Of a stretch of DNA of 64,000 bases, positions 43,164 to 52,950 are shown piece by piece (position 1 is the stretch's first letter; every line of letters begins with the position of its first letter). The translations under genes and the position numbers were made by a program. This DNA comes from CAWARU01 sp963784575 (GTDB taxonomy: Bacteria > Pseudomonadota > Gammaproteobacteria > UBA6186 > Azoamicaceae), in contig CAWARU010000001.1 of assembly GCA_963784575.1 (NCBI GenBank), forward strand, positions 2,542,001-2,606,000. Direction: 5' to 3'. The notes beneath the pieces are model-generated. The model ran no database searches. It was not told where the DNA came from and was given only the letters and a program-made list of their open reading frames with translations.

Positions 43164-44135
43164 TTAGGCTAATTGAATTTTTTCTCCGCCGCCGGGCACC
43201 TCGCAGACATAAGATACCTGGCAGAGGCCGGAATAATGCTTTTTCAGTTGTTTCATTAATTCTTTGCCTGCCTCAATACTGGTTCGGAAGTGTGATGTAC
43301 CTCGAACCATATCTGGGTGATGCAGATAGTAAGGTTTGATGCGATTTTCAACAAAAGTGCGCATGAGCTTGCCCAAAGTTTCCGGATCATCATTGATGTC
43401 TTTTAATAAGACTGATTGACTGAGCATGGGAATTCCAGCTTTGACAATTTTATGACAAGCCTCTTTTGCAGCTGCGGTAAATTCATCGGGATGGTTAGCA
43501 TGCAGCACCACATAAAGTGGTTTTTCTGTGCTGAGTGCTTTTATCATTGAGGCAGTCATTTTGTCTGATGCAACCACTGGGATGCGCGTATGGATGCGTA
43601 AAACGGCCACATGTTCAATTTGCTGCAATTGCTGCAAAATTTCTGATAATTGCTTTGGTTTCAACATCAGCGGATCACCGCCGGTTAAAATAACTTCCCA
43701 GATTTCCGGATGATTTCGAATGTACTGGTAGGCTGCCTTTAATTCTTCTTTGGTAAGCGATTCACTGTTGTTTGAACCAATGAATTCACGGCGAAAACAG
43801 AAGCGGCAATACACGGCGCACATGTTGACAGGTTTTAAGAGACAGCGATCTTGATAGCGATGTACCAAACCTTTAACTGGGGTATGTGGAAAATCTGCAA
43901 TCGGATCATAAAGTTCATTGGAATCAATCAGGAGCTCTTCAGTAGAAGGCAGAAATTGTTTTGCGATAGATTGGTTTGACAGGAGCTCAGCCATTTGATG
44001 AGGAATAGAGAGGCCAAAATTTTCCTCTACCTGTTGTAATTCAACAGATTTTTTTTCATCAAGTTCCTCAAATCCTGCAATGCCATTGAGCAAACCTTGA
44101 GATCTTAATTGCTTTAGGGAGCGTATCATCTTCAT
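43164..44135 (-). CDS. epmB: EF-P beta-lysylation protein EpmB (lysine 2,3-aminomutase family)
   Basis: 323 aa radical SAM enzyme. It isomerises lysine to beta-lysine, which EpmA attaches to elongation factor P. The iron-sulphur motif is CAVYCRFC with C106, C110 and C113. The lysine 2,3-aminomutase blocks VILTGGDPLM, LRIHTRIPV and KPYYLHHPD are present. The length fits EpmB rather than the longer catabolic aminomutase. efp and epmA are not in the window. Confidence 0.92.
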   Translation of the reverse strand: MKMIRSLKQLRSQGLLNGIAGFEELDEKKSVELQQVEENFGLSIPHQMAELLSNQSIAKQFLPSTEELLIDSNELYDPIADFPHTPVKGLVHRYQDRCLLKPVNMCAVYCRFCFRREFIGSNNSESLTKEELKAAYQYIRNHPEIWEVILTGGDPLMLKPKQLSEILQQLQQIEHVAVLRIHTRIPVVASDKMTASMIKALSTEKPLYVVLHANHPDEFTAAAKEACHKIVKAGIPMLSQSVLLKDINDDPETLGKLMRTFVENRIKPYYLHHPDMVRGTSHFRTSIEAGKELMKQLKKHYSGLCQVSYVCEVPGGGEKIQLA

Positions 44136-44210
44136 GAAATATTATTCACAAGTTCATATTAAACAACCGAAAAGCCACGATGATACGCCTTATTCCCTGT
44201 TTAGTAAATA

Positions 44211-44675
44211 TCAGTAAATACTCCATTTGACTTGCTGACTTTCTGCGGTCAAGCGTTCTTCCTTAATTAAGGTAACATCCCTTTTTAGAGAGTCAACCAA
44301 GTCTTTACAGTCCTTGCCGATGATTTGCTGCACCGGCTTCGGGGACTTATCAATGGTCCATGGGAGATCGCGAATTAAATTTTCGCAACGTTTCAGATAG
44401 CGCTCCATTTGAGGAGTGACAAAGGCCTCGCTGTGTTCGAGACTCATACTTTCCATAAATTTATTGCTATCCTTCAAGGTTTTCTTGGCCAGAGTTTGAA
44501 TATCCTTTGCTTCCTCCATGACAGAACTTTGCAAGCCAAGACGCAAATGCTTTTTTTGCTTTTGGGGTTCTCGAGGAAGTCTTTCTTGTAAGTGATGCAC
44601 TAATTCCTTAAGTTGCTTCAACTCTCCATCGACAACCTCTCTCTGTTTTTTATAACTGGTTTTAAGTTTTGCCAT
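44211..44675 (-). CDS. Small charged helical protein, unknown
   Basis: 154 aa, with GGAGG before the ATG indicating real expression. The sequence is highly charged and helical (YKKQREVVDGELKQLKELVH), without signal peptide, membrane segment or recognised motif. It lies between epmB and another unknown gene on the same strand, with ~200 bases on its upstream side. Confidence 0.5.
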   Translation of the reverse strand: MAKLKTSYKKQREVVDGELKQLKELVHHLQERLPREPQKQKKHLRLGLQSSVMEEAKDIQTLAKKTLKDSNKFMESMSLEHSEAFVTPQMERYLKRCENLIRDLPWTIDKSPKPVQQIIGKDCKDLVDSLKRDVTLIKEERLTAESQQVKWSIY

Positions 44676-44876
44676 AATGTACCTCCTTAGCTCTGTTGCA
44701 ACATATTTCGAGTTACGAGTTACAAAAAAGTTACAAAAAGCCTAAAATGAGATGCAACTGTGATGTTGCACTCATGTTTGAGATAACTACTAAAATTATT
44801 AGAGTATTATAAGTGACATTGGTTCTGTGATGTTTATGCGCAACTACTCACGCCATAAAAATTCCATCAGCATATT

Positions 44877-45305
44877 TTAGGTTTTTGGGGGTTCTTTGGA
44901 AGAAGTTTCTTCAGTTTTAGGTGCCTCTGTCTTGGGAGCTTCCACTATAGGAGCTTCTACTTTCGGGACTTCTACCTTCGGAGCCTCAGTCTTAGGAGTT
45001 TCTTTGGCAGGTGTTGCTGCGGCTACGGTAGGTGTACCTGCTGCACTAGGTGTAGCCGCGCTTGTTTCTGTATTAGGTGTCGAAGCTACATTAGCTTCTG
45101 CCACTTTTGGTTTTTTCGCAGTAAAATTTTTGATGAGGGCCATTATTTGACAAATAATCTTTTTAACTATGTCCACTATCATTTTAATAATGTTCATTAT
45201 GATAGGGATAAGTTTTTTAATCAATTCAATGGTGGGTTTTATGACTTTTTCATTCACTGTTTTGAAAAAGTTTTTGGCTTTTTCTTTTAATTCATCAAGT
45301 TTCAT
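44877..45305 (-). CDS. Amphipathic-helix protein with Pro-Lys-Val/Glu repeat tail, unknown
   Basis: 142 aa, with AAAGGAAC before the ATG. Residues ~20-62 are a continuous Ile/Lys-rich helix (IKKLIPIIMNIIKMIVDIVK). It could lie on or insert into a membrane. It is followed by an Ala/Thr/Pro linker and a tail of repeated PKVEAP / PKTEAP units. The tail recalls wall- or periplasm-spanning segments, but there is no signal peptide. Function unknown. Confidence 0.5.
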   Translation of the reverse strand: MKLDELKEKAKNFFKTVNEKVIKPTIELIKKLIPIIMNIIKMIVDIVKKIICQIMALIKNFTAKKPKVAEANVASTPNTETSAATPSAAGTPTVAAATPAKETPKTEAPKVEVPKVEAPIVEAPKTEAPKTEETSSKEPPKT

Positions 45306-45566
45306 TTTTGAGTTCCTTTTGAATTCTTTGAAATATCACAATATGAATTTAAATATAAATACCAAAAATTAATCATAAAACCAACTAACTTTATTATAAA
45401 TATAGCACAGGGAGCGTTATCGCGTTATGATAAATGACATGATCATAAGATAAAGGAAGATCCCAAGCTCGCTCGCGATGACTGGGAAGTGTGGTTTAGA
45501 TGTTAATAGGTCGACTATTCTCTAGTCTTATAGAATCTTGACAAAGTTTTATAGTTAGGAGATAAG

Positions 45567-45779
45567 ATGACTAAGCGTGAAAAAATACATGGCTTTAACA
45601 ACATAGGTCGATTTATAATATCATACGTTGATCTGCCGGTTTGTTGTCCCTTGCCAGATCAACCCGTTTGGAATGCTCATCCCAGAGTATACTTACCGAT
45701 TCTTAAAACAGGTATGGCAACATGTCCTTATTGTAGTGCACAGTATGTTTTGAAAGATTATGTTGAAGAATTTAGTTAA
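45567..45779 (+). CDS. CHCC-type zinc-finger protein (small)
   Basis: 70 aa, AGGAG six bases before the ATG. It belongs to the short zinc-finger family with HPRVYLPI and CPYCSAQY (His and two Cys); an earlier Cys pair (CC) may supply the fourth ligand. Such proteins often sit upstream of LPS heptosyltransferase genes in gammaproteobacteria. Its stop overlaps the start of waaF by 20 bases. The cellular role is not known. Confidence 0.75.
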   Translation: MTKREKIHGFNNIGRFIISYVDLPVCCPLPDQPVWNAHPRVYLPILKTGMATCPYCSAQYVLKDYVEEFS

Positions 45780-46863
45780 TATAAAATATTTTTCGAGTCA
45801 AGAACCAGAACAGCATTCGAACTCAAAGCCCTATAAAATCCTTGTCATTGGCCCAGCCTGGGTTGGTGACATGGTGATGGCACAATCACTGTTTCAGGAT
45901 TTGAAATTGTCGAATCCAAATACAGTGATCGATGTCTTGGCACCGGATTGGAGTAGGCCGCTTTTAGAACGCATGCCGGAGGTTAATGCTGCTTTTGCTT
46001 TGTCTGTTCCACATGGTGTATTGAATCTCAGGCTTCGCTATCAATTAGCACAAAATTTGAAACCAAATGGCTATGATCAAGCAATCGTGCTGCCAAATTC
46101 TTGGAAATCTGCCTTGATACCCTGCTGGGCTAACATTCCAAAAAGAACAGGCTTTCGCGGAGAGATGCGTTTCGGTTTATTGAATGATCTGCGAATATTA
46201 AATAAAAATGCGATACCTCGCATGGTGGAACGTTTTGTCGCATTGGGCAGGGGCAGTGATGCACCGGTCCCGAATCCCAAAGATACACCAATTCCTTCTC
46301 TCAAAACCGATCCAAATTCTGTGCAAGAAGCTCTGGTGAAATTTAGCATAGCTCTCTCTTTGAAAAAACCGATCTTAGGACTTTGTCCGGGCGCCGAATT
46401 TGGCAGTTCAAAACGGTGGCCTGAGCATTATTTTGCTAATCTTGCAGAAGAGAAATTAAAAGAAGGCTGGTCTGTTTGGTTGTTTGGTTCTAAGAATGAC
46501 ATGCCGGTTTCTGCTCAAATTCAAAAATCTACCAAAGGTCGCTGCGTGGATTTGACGGGCATTACATCACTCGGTGAAGCTATAGATCTATTATCCTTAA
46601 CAACCGTGGTAGTCAGCAATGATTCCGGGTTAATGCATATTGCTTCCGCCCTAAACAAACCCTTAATAGCCATTTATGGATCAACCGATCCTGAATTTAC
46701 ACCGCCCCTTACCGGTAAAGCGAGAATTGTGCGTTTGACTTTGCCTTGTAGTCCGTGTTTCAAGCGAGAATGTCCATTAGAACATCATCATTGTATGCGA
46801 GATTTATCGCCGGTGCTCGTATTGAATACTCTAAAATCTTTGGGAACAGCATGCGGGTTTTAG
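45760..46863 (+). CDS. waaF: LPS heptosyltransferase II
   Basis: 367 aa, glycosyltransferase family 9. It adds the second heptose to the LPS inner core on the cytoplasmic side. Motifs: KILVIGPAWVGDMVMAQSL near the N-terminus (after ~25 extra residues), GLCPGAEFGSSKRWPEHYFA, VSNDSGLMHIASALNKP and IYGSTDPEFTPP. A start nearer residue 25 is possible. It is the first of a tightly overlapping LPS core operon. Confidence 0.92.
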   Translation: MLKNLVNIKYFSSQEPEQHSNSKPYKILVIGPAWVGDMVMAQSLFQDLKLSNPNTVIDVLAPDWSRPLLERMPEVNAAFALSVPHGVLNLRLRYQLAQNLKPNGYDQAIVLPNSWKSALIPCWANIPKRTGFRGEMRFGLLNDLRILNKNAIPRMVERFVALGRGSDAPVPNPKDTPIPSLKTDPNSVQEALVKFSIALSLKKPILGLCPGAEFGSSKRWPEHYFANLAEEKLKEGWSVWLFGSKNDMPVSAQIQKSTKGRCVDLTGITSLGEAIDLLSLTTVVVSNDSGLMHIASALNKPLIAIYGSTDPEFTPPLTGKARIVRLTLPCSPCFKRECPLEHHHCMRDLSPVLVLNTLKSLGTACGF

Positions 46864-47924
46864 TGGTTAAAACATCTTCGTTGGGAGATGTCATTCACAC
46901 ATTGCCCGCACTCACGGATGCTGCAAAAGTATATCCTAATATCGAATTCGATTGGATAGTGGAAGAACCTTTTCAAATGATCCCTGCCTGGCATCCGAAT
47001 GTGAGACAGGTGATCCCGATTGCTTTTCGACGCTGGCGCAGAGAATGGTTTACAGCAGCATTACGAGGAGAAATTAAGCAAACCATAAAAAGAATACGCG
47101 GAGAATCTTATGATGCCATCATTGACGCACAAGGCCTTTTAAAATCAGTGTTGCTCTGTTTCTTTGCTCGAGGCAAACGCATGGGTTTTTCCTGGACATC
47201 GGCACGAGAGCCGCTATCCAGTATTTTCTATCATCAAAGAGCAGTTGCGTCCTGGTCGCTGCACGCGGTTCCACGGTTGCGCAAGCTCTTTGCAGAAAGC
47301 CTGCGTTATTCCTATATAGAAGATACTCCCGATTATGGCATTGAAACTAAGCGTCTTTTCAATGCAAATGCTAATGCAAATGACAGCAATGTTAACAATG
47401 ATCCCTATTGTGTCTTTCTGCATGGCACCACTTGGGAAACGAAACATTGGCCAGAAAGCCATTGGATACAGCTTGGTAAACTGATTGCGAAATCAGGGTA
47501 TAAAATCAAGTTGATGTGGGGGAATGCAGTAGAAGAAAATCGCGCCAAAAGAATCGCTGCCGCAATTCCAGATTCTGTTGTAATTCTTCCAAAATTGAAT
47601 CTGAACGAAGTAGCAGCAGTATTGGCGGGGGCAGATGGCATTGTTTCAGTGGATACAGGACTTGGACACTTGGCAGCAGCGTTTGGCATTCCCACTCTTT
47701 CTTTATATTCTGCTTCAGATTCTAAACTCACCGGATTGATGGGACCGCGTCAAATACACTTGAGCGCGAAATTTCCTTGTGCACCCTGTTTTAAAAGAAC
47801 TTGCCTCTTTTCCAAAGAGACTACGTCCAAAGAGGCTCACGATTTAATTCATCCGCCCTGTTTTACTACTACTTTACCGGAGCAAGTGTGGCAACAGTTG
47901 CAAAGTCATATGAAGAAAATTTGA
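46851..47924 (+). CDS. waaC: LPS heptosyltransferase I
   Basis: 357 aa from the ATG at 46851, which matches the family start MRVLVVKTSSLGDVIHTLPA. An upstream in-frame ATG at 46755 would overlap waaF by over 100 bases and is rejected. Family 9 motifs: IDAQGLLKSVLL, FLHGTTWETKHWPESHW, SVDTGLGHLAAAFGIPT and a Cys-rich CAPCFKRTC near the end. It adds the first heptose to Kdo2-lipid A. It overlaps waaF by 13 bases. Confidence 0.92.
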   Translation: MRVLVVKTSSLGDVIHTLPALTDAAKVYPNIEFDWIVEEPFQMIPAWHPNVRQVIPIAFRRWRREWFTAALRGEIKQTIKRIRGESYDAIIDAQGLLKSVLLCFFARGKRMGFSWTSAREPLSSIFYHQRAVASWSLHAVPRLRKLFAESLRYSYIEDTPDYGIETKRLFNANANANDSNVNNDPYCVFLHGTTWETKHWPESHWIQLGKLIAKSGYKIKLMWGNAVEENRAKRIAAAIPDSVVILPKLNLNEVAAVLAGADGIVSVDTGLGHLAAAFGIPTLSLYSASDSKLTGLMGPRQIHLSAKFPCAPCFKRTCLFSKETTSKEAHDLIHPPCFTTTLPEQVWQQLQSHMKKI

Positions 47925-49177
47925 ATACCTTGCCCGGGATAAGATCTCGGGAAAAATGGGAAACAGCGAGCAAAATTGCTGCTGTATCCCTGGCCTTCAT
48001 CGTTCCAATTTCAACCTCTCTCACCCATCTTTCTTTGTCATTATTGATAATTTTTTGGTTTTTAGCGGGCGATTTGCAGAATAAATGCTCCTATATATTT
48101 AAACATCCTTTGGCACAGATGGTTTTTGTGTTGTTCGGATTATCGGTGTTGCGAAGCATTCAAAGTGCCGCTCCATTACCAGATATTGCCAATTCACTTT
48201 GGAAGATGTCCAAGTTACTGTACATCCCATTTCTGCTGCCTGTGATGAGGGACCAAAAATGGCGCAGGCTGGCATGGGGGTTTTTTATTGCGGCGATGAC
48301 TCTCACACTGCTTTTAGGATTTTTGAAGGTGTTCGGAAACATTGGAGTTGTGACTCGCCATACGGCGGCATGTACTTTCAAAAATCATATTGATACCAAT
48401 TTTATGATGGCATTTGCAGCCTTTTTGCTCGGTCATTGGACTTTGCAATCGTTCTTAGAACAGCGAAATCTTAAGTTTACAGGCCTTAGTTTTACATGTC
48501 TCGGTTTTATATGTCTTGGTTTTTGTTTGACAATTTTGATGAGCTTTTATGTGCTATGGATGTGCGAAGGCCGTGCTGGCTATATTATCTTCGCTGCACT
48601 TTGGGTATTATTTTTGCTGCAACGCTTCCCGCTGAAATATTTTTTAGCGGGGGTCATGGTGCTTATAGCCGTGGTGATGATCGTTGCCATTTCTTCTCCT
48701 GCGTTTCAGATGCGATATCACTCTGCTGTTTCAGATGTAAAGGAATACGCATTAAGGAAAGACAGCAGCACTTCTTTTGGTTCTAGAATCGAATACGTTT
48801 CAGAAACTTGGCGCTTAGCCAAAGAAAAGTGGTTGATGGGATATGGTTCTGGCAGCTTTAAGAAAATATATGGCGAGCACGCCAAACAAAATCATCTCCA
48901 GAGCACCGTCAATCCGCATAATGAATACATGAATATTTTATTGCAATTGGGATTCATCGGTTTGGTCACATTCTTAGCTTTCTTTGTTGTTTCAATTAAG
49001 TTAAGTTTTGCACTGAAACTCCCAGATCGTTACTTGGTTCAGGGTTTGATTCTAGCGATGTGTCTCGGATGTCTCGCAAATTCCTGGTTGATGGATGTGA
49101 CGTCGGGATATTTTTTTGTTACCATGCTTGCGTTTTGTTCATCAAGCTACTGGCAAGGATCAAAACATGCAAAGTAA
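47888..49177 (+). CDS. waaL: O-antigen ligase-like membrane protein (WaaL/Wzy_C family)
   Basis: About 429 aa from GTG 47888, which has GGAG five bases upstream. An ATG at 47801 would overlap waaC by 124 bases, and TTG 47921 is another option. There are around ten or more hydrophobic helices, a large periplasmic loop with SRIEYVSETWRLAKEKWLMG and the ligase motif TVNPHNEYMNILLQLG, including the conserved His. It would transfer O-antigen or another polymer to the lipid A core in the inner membrane. Its place in the core operon supports this. Confidence 0.82.
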   Translation: MATVAKSYEENLNTLPGIRSREKWETASKIAAVSLAFIVPISTSLTHLSLSLLIIFWFLAGDLQNKCSYIFKHPLAQMVFVLFGLSVLRSIQSAAPLPDIANSLWKMSKLLYIPFLLPVMRDQKWRRLAWGFFIAAMTLTLLLGFLKVFGNIGVVTRHTAACTFKNHIDTNFMMAFAAFLLGHWTLQSFLEQRNLKFTGLSFTCLGFICLGFCLTILMSFYVLWMCEGRAGYIIFAALWVLFLLQRFPLKYFLAGVMVLIAVVMIVAISSPAFQMRYHSAVSDVKEYALRKDSSTSFGSRIEYVSETWRLAKEKWLMGYGSGSFKKIYGEHAKQNHLQSTVNPHNEYMNILLQLGFIGLVTFLAFFVVSIKLSFALKLPDRYLVQGLILAMCLGCLANSWLMDVTSGYFFVTMLAFCSSSYWQGSKHAK

Positions 49178-50060
49178 GACAAAACAAGAGAAGCAAAATA
49201 GCACTGAAAAAGTATCGACAAAAGTATCGATAAAAGTTTCAATAGTCATCACCACGTATAATTGGCCGATGGCCTTGCGAGCCGTTTTGAATGCACTCAC
49301 TGTGCAAACTTGTCATGATTTCGAGATTTTAATTGCAGATGATGGCTCTTCAGTGGAAACTGCCCAGTTGATCCAACAATTCAAAACTCGACTTCCTGTG
49401 CCAATCCAACACATTTGGCAGGAAGATCAAGGTTTTCGAGCAGCGATGATACGGAATAAAGCCATTGCAGCAGCAACTGGCGATTATATTATTTTTTTGG
49501 ATGGTGATTGTATTCCCTGCCCTAATTTTGTCGCTGCACATATAAGAGAAAGTGAAGCAGGCTATTTTGTAGTAGGCAATCGGATACTATTGACGCGTGA
49601 ATTCACCGTAAAAATCTTATCAGAAGATATTCCTCTCCACACTTGGTCTCCGATTACTTGGATTAAGACACGATTATTGGGCCATTGCAATAAAGTGCTG
49701 CCGCTTTTACTCACCCGAACTATTGGCGCCAAGATTTTGTCAAGCTTTCGAAAAATGCGGCCAACACGTTGGCAAGGCGCAAAAACCTGCAATCTAGCGG
49801 TGTGGCGATCTGATCTGATGCGGGTGAACGGATTTGAAGAAAAATTTGTCGGCTGGGGGTATGAAGATTCAGATCTGGTGATTCGATTAATCAATGCCAA
49901 TGTGAAACGCAAGGGAGGACGCTTTGCTGTTCCTGTGATCCATCTTTGGCATCCAGAAAATGATCGAAGCCAAGAATCCAAAAATTGGGAACTGTTGCAG
50001 GAGCGTCGCAGATCGCCGCATTTTCTGTCAGAAAAAGGCTTAAATCAATATTATGGTTAA
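49167..50060 (+). CDS. Family 2 glycosyltransferase, LPS core type
   Basis: 297 aa from ATG 49167, preceded by AAGG; it overlaps waaL by 11 bases. GT-A fold motifs: SIVITTYNWPMALRAVL, ILIADDGSS, the metal-binding LDGDCIPC, and a C-terminal galactosyltransferase-like block GFEEKFVGWGYEDSDLVIRL. The sugar and acceptor cannot be told from the sequence. The operon context points to LPS outer or inner core. Confidence 0.85.
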   Translation: MQSKTKQEKQNSTEKVSTKVSIKVSIVITTYNWPMALRAVLNALTVQTCHDFEILIADDGSSVETAQLIQQFKTRLPVPIQHIWQEDQGFRAAMIRNKAIAAATGDYIIFLDGDCIPCPNFVAAHIRESEAGYFVVGNRILLTREFTVKILSEDIPLHTWSPITWIKTRLLGHCNKVLPLLLTRTIGAKILSSFRKMRPTRWQGAKTCNLAVWRSDLMRVNGFEEKFVGWGYEDSDLVIRLINANVKRKGGRFAVPVIHLWHPENDRSQESKNWELLQERRRSPHFLSEKGLNQYYG

Positions 50061-50125
50061 CAGGATAATGGTTAATATGATAAATGTTAGAAAGTCATTA
50101 TTGTAAAGAACTGTAAGGAAATACT

Positions 50126-51571
50126 ATGGAATTTAACGCAATGAATTTTCAAGGCGCAAAAATATTGATAGTAGGCGATGTCATGCTAGATCAATATTGG
50201 TTCGGCGGCACATCTCGGATCTCACAAGAGGCGCCAGTTCCCGTAGTTCTGGTTCGCGGCATTCATGAAAGCCCAGGAGGCGCAGCCAATGTGGCTTTGG
50301 GAGTTGCTGCATTGGGGGCAGAACCCTTTTTGATGGGACTTTTAGGCCAGGATGAAGCTGCAGGAAGACTCGAAAAACTATTGATTGAACATTCAGTACA
50401 ATGTCATTTTGCCCGTGTAGAACAGTATCCTACCATCACGAAACTCAGAGTGTTGAGCCGCAATCAACAAATGCTTCGATTGGATACCGAGAAAATTTAC
50501 CCTGAAAATGAAGCACAAGCTTTACATGAGAAATTTTTACAACAATTGGATGTTGTGAATACCGTGATACTATCAGATTACGCTAAAGGGACTTTGACGG
50601 ATTCCAAATGGTTCATCAGGCAAGCAAAAAACAAAAATGTTTTGGTTGTCGTGGATCCCAAATCTCAGGATTTTTCAAATTACCAGGGTGCCGATGTTAT
50701 CACGCCAAATCTCAAAGAATTTGAAGCGGTTGCAGGACCTTGTCATAACACAGCAGAATTGGTTGAAAAGGCAAGGAAATTATTGGATCACTATGAACTG
50801 GGTTCCTTAGTCATTACGAGAGGAGAGCAAGGTGTTTCTGTAGTCACTAGGAGCAATGCAGTCCATTTGCCCACGGTTGCGCGGGAAGTGCACGATGTGA
50901 CTGGCGCAGGAGACACTGTGATTGCAGTGCTTGCTACTGCCTTATCAGCTGGGATGGATGTGGTGGAAGCCGCTCACCTTGGCAACGTTGCTGCAGGCAT
51001 TGCTGTTGGCAAGCTTGGCGCTGTTACGGTATCGGCACATGAGATACAAGATTCACTCGGCGCATCTCATTCTGTTCCCACGGGAATTTTAGAAGAGGAA
51101 GCGCTCTTGTCTGCCATTCGCATGAGCAAGGCCTCTGGGGAAAAAATTGTTTTTACCAATGGATGCTTCGATATTTTGCATTCAGGCCATGTGATGTACT
51201 TAGAGCAGGCGAAGCGATTGGGAGATAGGGTGGTGGTTGCTGTGAACGATGATGCTTCGGTTGCGCGTTTGAAGGGTAGCAGTCGGCCTATCAATTCACT
51301 CCAAGACAGAATGACAGTCTTGGCAGGTTTGCGATCTGTGGATTGGGTAGTGTCTTTCAGCGAGGATACGCCAGAGAGAATTATTCGGCGTATTTCTCCG
51401 CAGGTTCTGGTGAAGGGCGGAGATTATAAAAAAGTGGAAGAATTACCCGGTGCAGAGTATGTGATGAATCAAGGCGGCAAAGTACAGATTTTAGGTCTAA
51501 AGGAAGATCGATCTACCACAAAGATTATTGAGAAAGTGGTGGCTCAAGAACAAGAAGCAGAATTAATTTAG
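50126..51571 (+). CDS. hldE: Bifunctional heptose-7-phosphate kinase / heptose-1-phosphate adenylyltransferase
   Basis: 481 aa with AAGGAA before the ATG. The N-terminal PfkB-type kinase (~1-320) has SPGGAANVALGVAALG and the catalytic DVTGAGDT. The C-terminal nucleotidyltransferase (~345-481) has FTNGCFDILHSGHV with the HxGH motif. It makes ADP-heptose, the donor for waaC and waaF just upstream. Both domains are complete. A 66-bp palindrome starts four bases after the stop. Confidence 0.95.
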   Translation: MEFNAMNFQGAKILIVGDVMLDQYWFGGTSRISQEAPVPVVLVRGIHESPGGAANVALGVAALGAEPFLMGLLGQDEAAGRLEKLLIEHSVQCHFARVEQYPTITKLRVLSRNQQMLRLDTEKIYPENEAQALHEKFLQQLDVVNTVILSDYAKGTLTDSKWFIRQAKNKNVLVVVDPKSQDFSNYQGADVITPNLKEFEAVAGPCHNTAELVEKARKLLDHYELGSLVITRGEQGVSVVTRSNAVHLPTVAREVHDVTGAGDTVIAVLATALSAGMDVVEAAHLGNVAAGIAVGKLGAVTVSAHEIQDSLGASHSVPTGILEEEALLSAIRMSKASGEKIVFTNGCFDILHSGHVMYLEQAKRLGDRVVVAVNDDASVARLKGSSRPINSLQDRMTVLAGLRSVDWVVSFSEDTPERIIRRISPQVLVKGGDYKKVEELPGAEYVMNQGGKVQILGLKEDRSTTKIIEKVVAQEQEAELI

Positions 51572-51574
51572 AAA

Positions 51575-51640
51575 GGAAAGGTGTCAAGTCTCGAAATCGG
51601 ACAAACATGTTTGTCCGATTTCGAGACTTGACACCTTTCC
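51575..51640. repeat. Perfect 66-bp palindrome between convergent genes
   Basis: Arms GGAAAGGTGTCAAGTCTCGA and complement meet at ACAAACATGTTTGT; no mismatch was found. It lies exactly between the convergent hldE and waaA and could end transcription from both sides. It has the same length as the A-G palindromes and the same outer pattern (AAGGTGYCA at the arm end) but a different inner sequence, so it may be a second member of that repeat family. Confidence 0.9.
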
Positions 51641-51641
51641 C

Positions 51642-52950
51642 TCAAGCCAGATGATTTGCAATGATCTTCACTACCTTTTCCACAGCACCTCGATTTTCTT
51701 CTACAACTTGTCTGCCGCGTTGCCCTGCCAATAGTCTGTCATCCTTTGAGGACAGTAACTGTATTGCAACATTCGCAAGCGCTGTGGCATTGTCAATTTG
51801 TTGCAGAGCTTTAGCTTCGAGCAAAAGCTTCGTGATTTCAATAAAATTGTGCACATAGGGTCCAACGATCACAGGACGTGAGGCAAGGGCTGGTTCCAAA
51901 GTATTGTGGCCCCCAACGGGTACTAAACTTCCCCCCACAAATGCAACATCAGAAGCTTGATAAAATAAGGGCATTTCTCCCATGGTGTCGATTAAGAAAA
52001 CTGCAGTTTCTGGGCTGCAATTTTCTTGAAGGGATCGAAGCGCCATGGATAAATTATGTTTCCGAATGCTTTGCACCACTGAATCTCTGCGCTCGGTATG
52101 TCTGGGTACTAATATCAAAAGTGTTTGAGGCTTTGCTTTCCGTACCTGCAGAAATGCTTCGAGCACCATGTCTTCCTCACCCGCATGGGTGCTGGCTGCA
52201 ATTAAAACGGGTCTGTCCTCTCCCCAAAGCTGCTTTAATTGTAATGCGCTGGTTTTGACAGTATCGCTGGGTTCTGCCATATCGAATTTGACGTTCCCGG
52301 TCACTTCTAAACGAGAAGTTTCCAAACCTAAGGCAAGAAAGCGATCTCCGTCTAATTTTGATTGTGCTGCAACTTGAGAGAGACAAGACATCATTTCTTG
52401 GGTGATGGTTTTGATACGCTGGTAACCTTGAAAGGATTTTGGTGACAGACGTCCGTTTGCGATGATCACTGGAATGCGGTGCTTTTGTAAGGAAATGAGT
52501 GCATTTGGCCAAAGTTCAGTTTCCATCAATACGCAGAGTTTAGGACGAATGCGTTTTAAAAATAATGCCATGGTCCAGGGGAGATCAAAAAGGAAAGTAC
52601 ACATGAAATACCTCATTTCGGAGCATTTCTTGTCGGAGCAGTTCTTGAATGCGGGCAGAACCATTTGGGGTGCCAGTGGTTACTGTTATGGTGGAATCAG
52701 GAAATTTCTGAATCAAAGAACGAATAATACCGACAGCTGCAATGGATTCTCCTACTGAAACCGCATGAATCCAAATGCCTTGTTGGATGTTTTTTGTTGC
52801 AGGTGTTTTGAAAATTCCAAGACGTTCTAACCAACGTGCGCGATACGAGGGATTTTTTTGACTACGCCAGAGCAACCGTAGGTAGAGTGCTGGAATTGAG
52901 ATTGTTAAGATGAGGCTATAGAGTCCTCTTAAGAAATGTGTAGTAAACAT
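51642..52950 (-). pseudogene. waaA: Kdo transferase, frameshifted by one base
   Basis: The N-terminal frame (52950 to 52585) has the membrane anchor (LYSLILTISIPALYLRLLW), IWIHAVSVGESIAA and TITVTTGTPNGSARIQ, ending EVFHVYFPF. The family continues DLPWTMALFLKRIRPKLCV in the next frame, to the stop at 51642, with METELWPN, ANGRLS and GGSLVPVGGHN. A run of five A at 52587-52591, where four would keep the frame, explains the break. WaaA attaches Kdo to lipid IVA and is normally essential, so a sequencing error in the homopolymer is plausible. Confidence 0.88.

Noticed and set aside
46755..46850. Upstream ATG for waaC
   Set aside because: It would overlap waaF by over 100 bases, and the conserved family start is MRVLVVKTSSLGDVIH at 46851.
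47516..47725. Ser/Arg-rich plus-strand frame inside waaC
   Set aside because: Shadow of the waaC coding frame.
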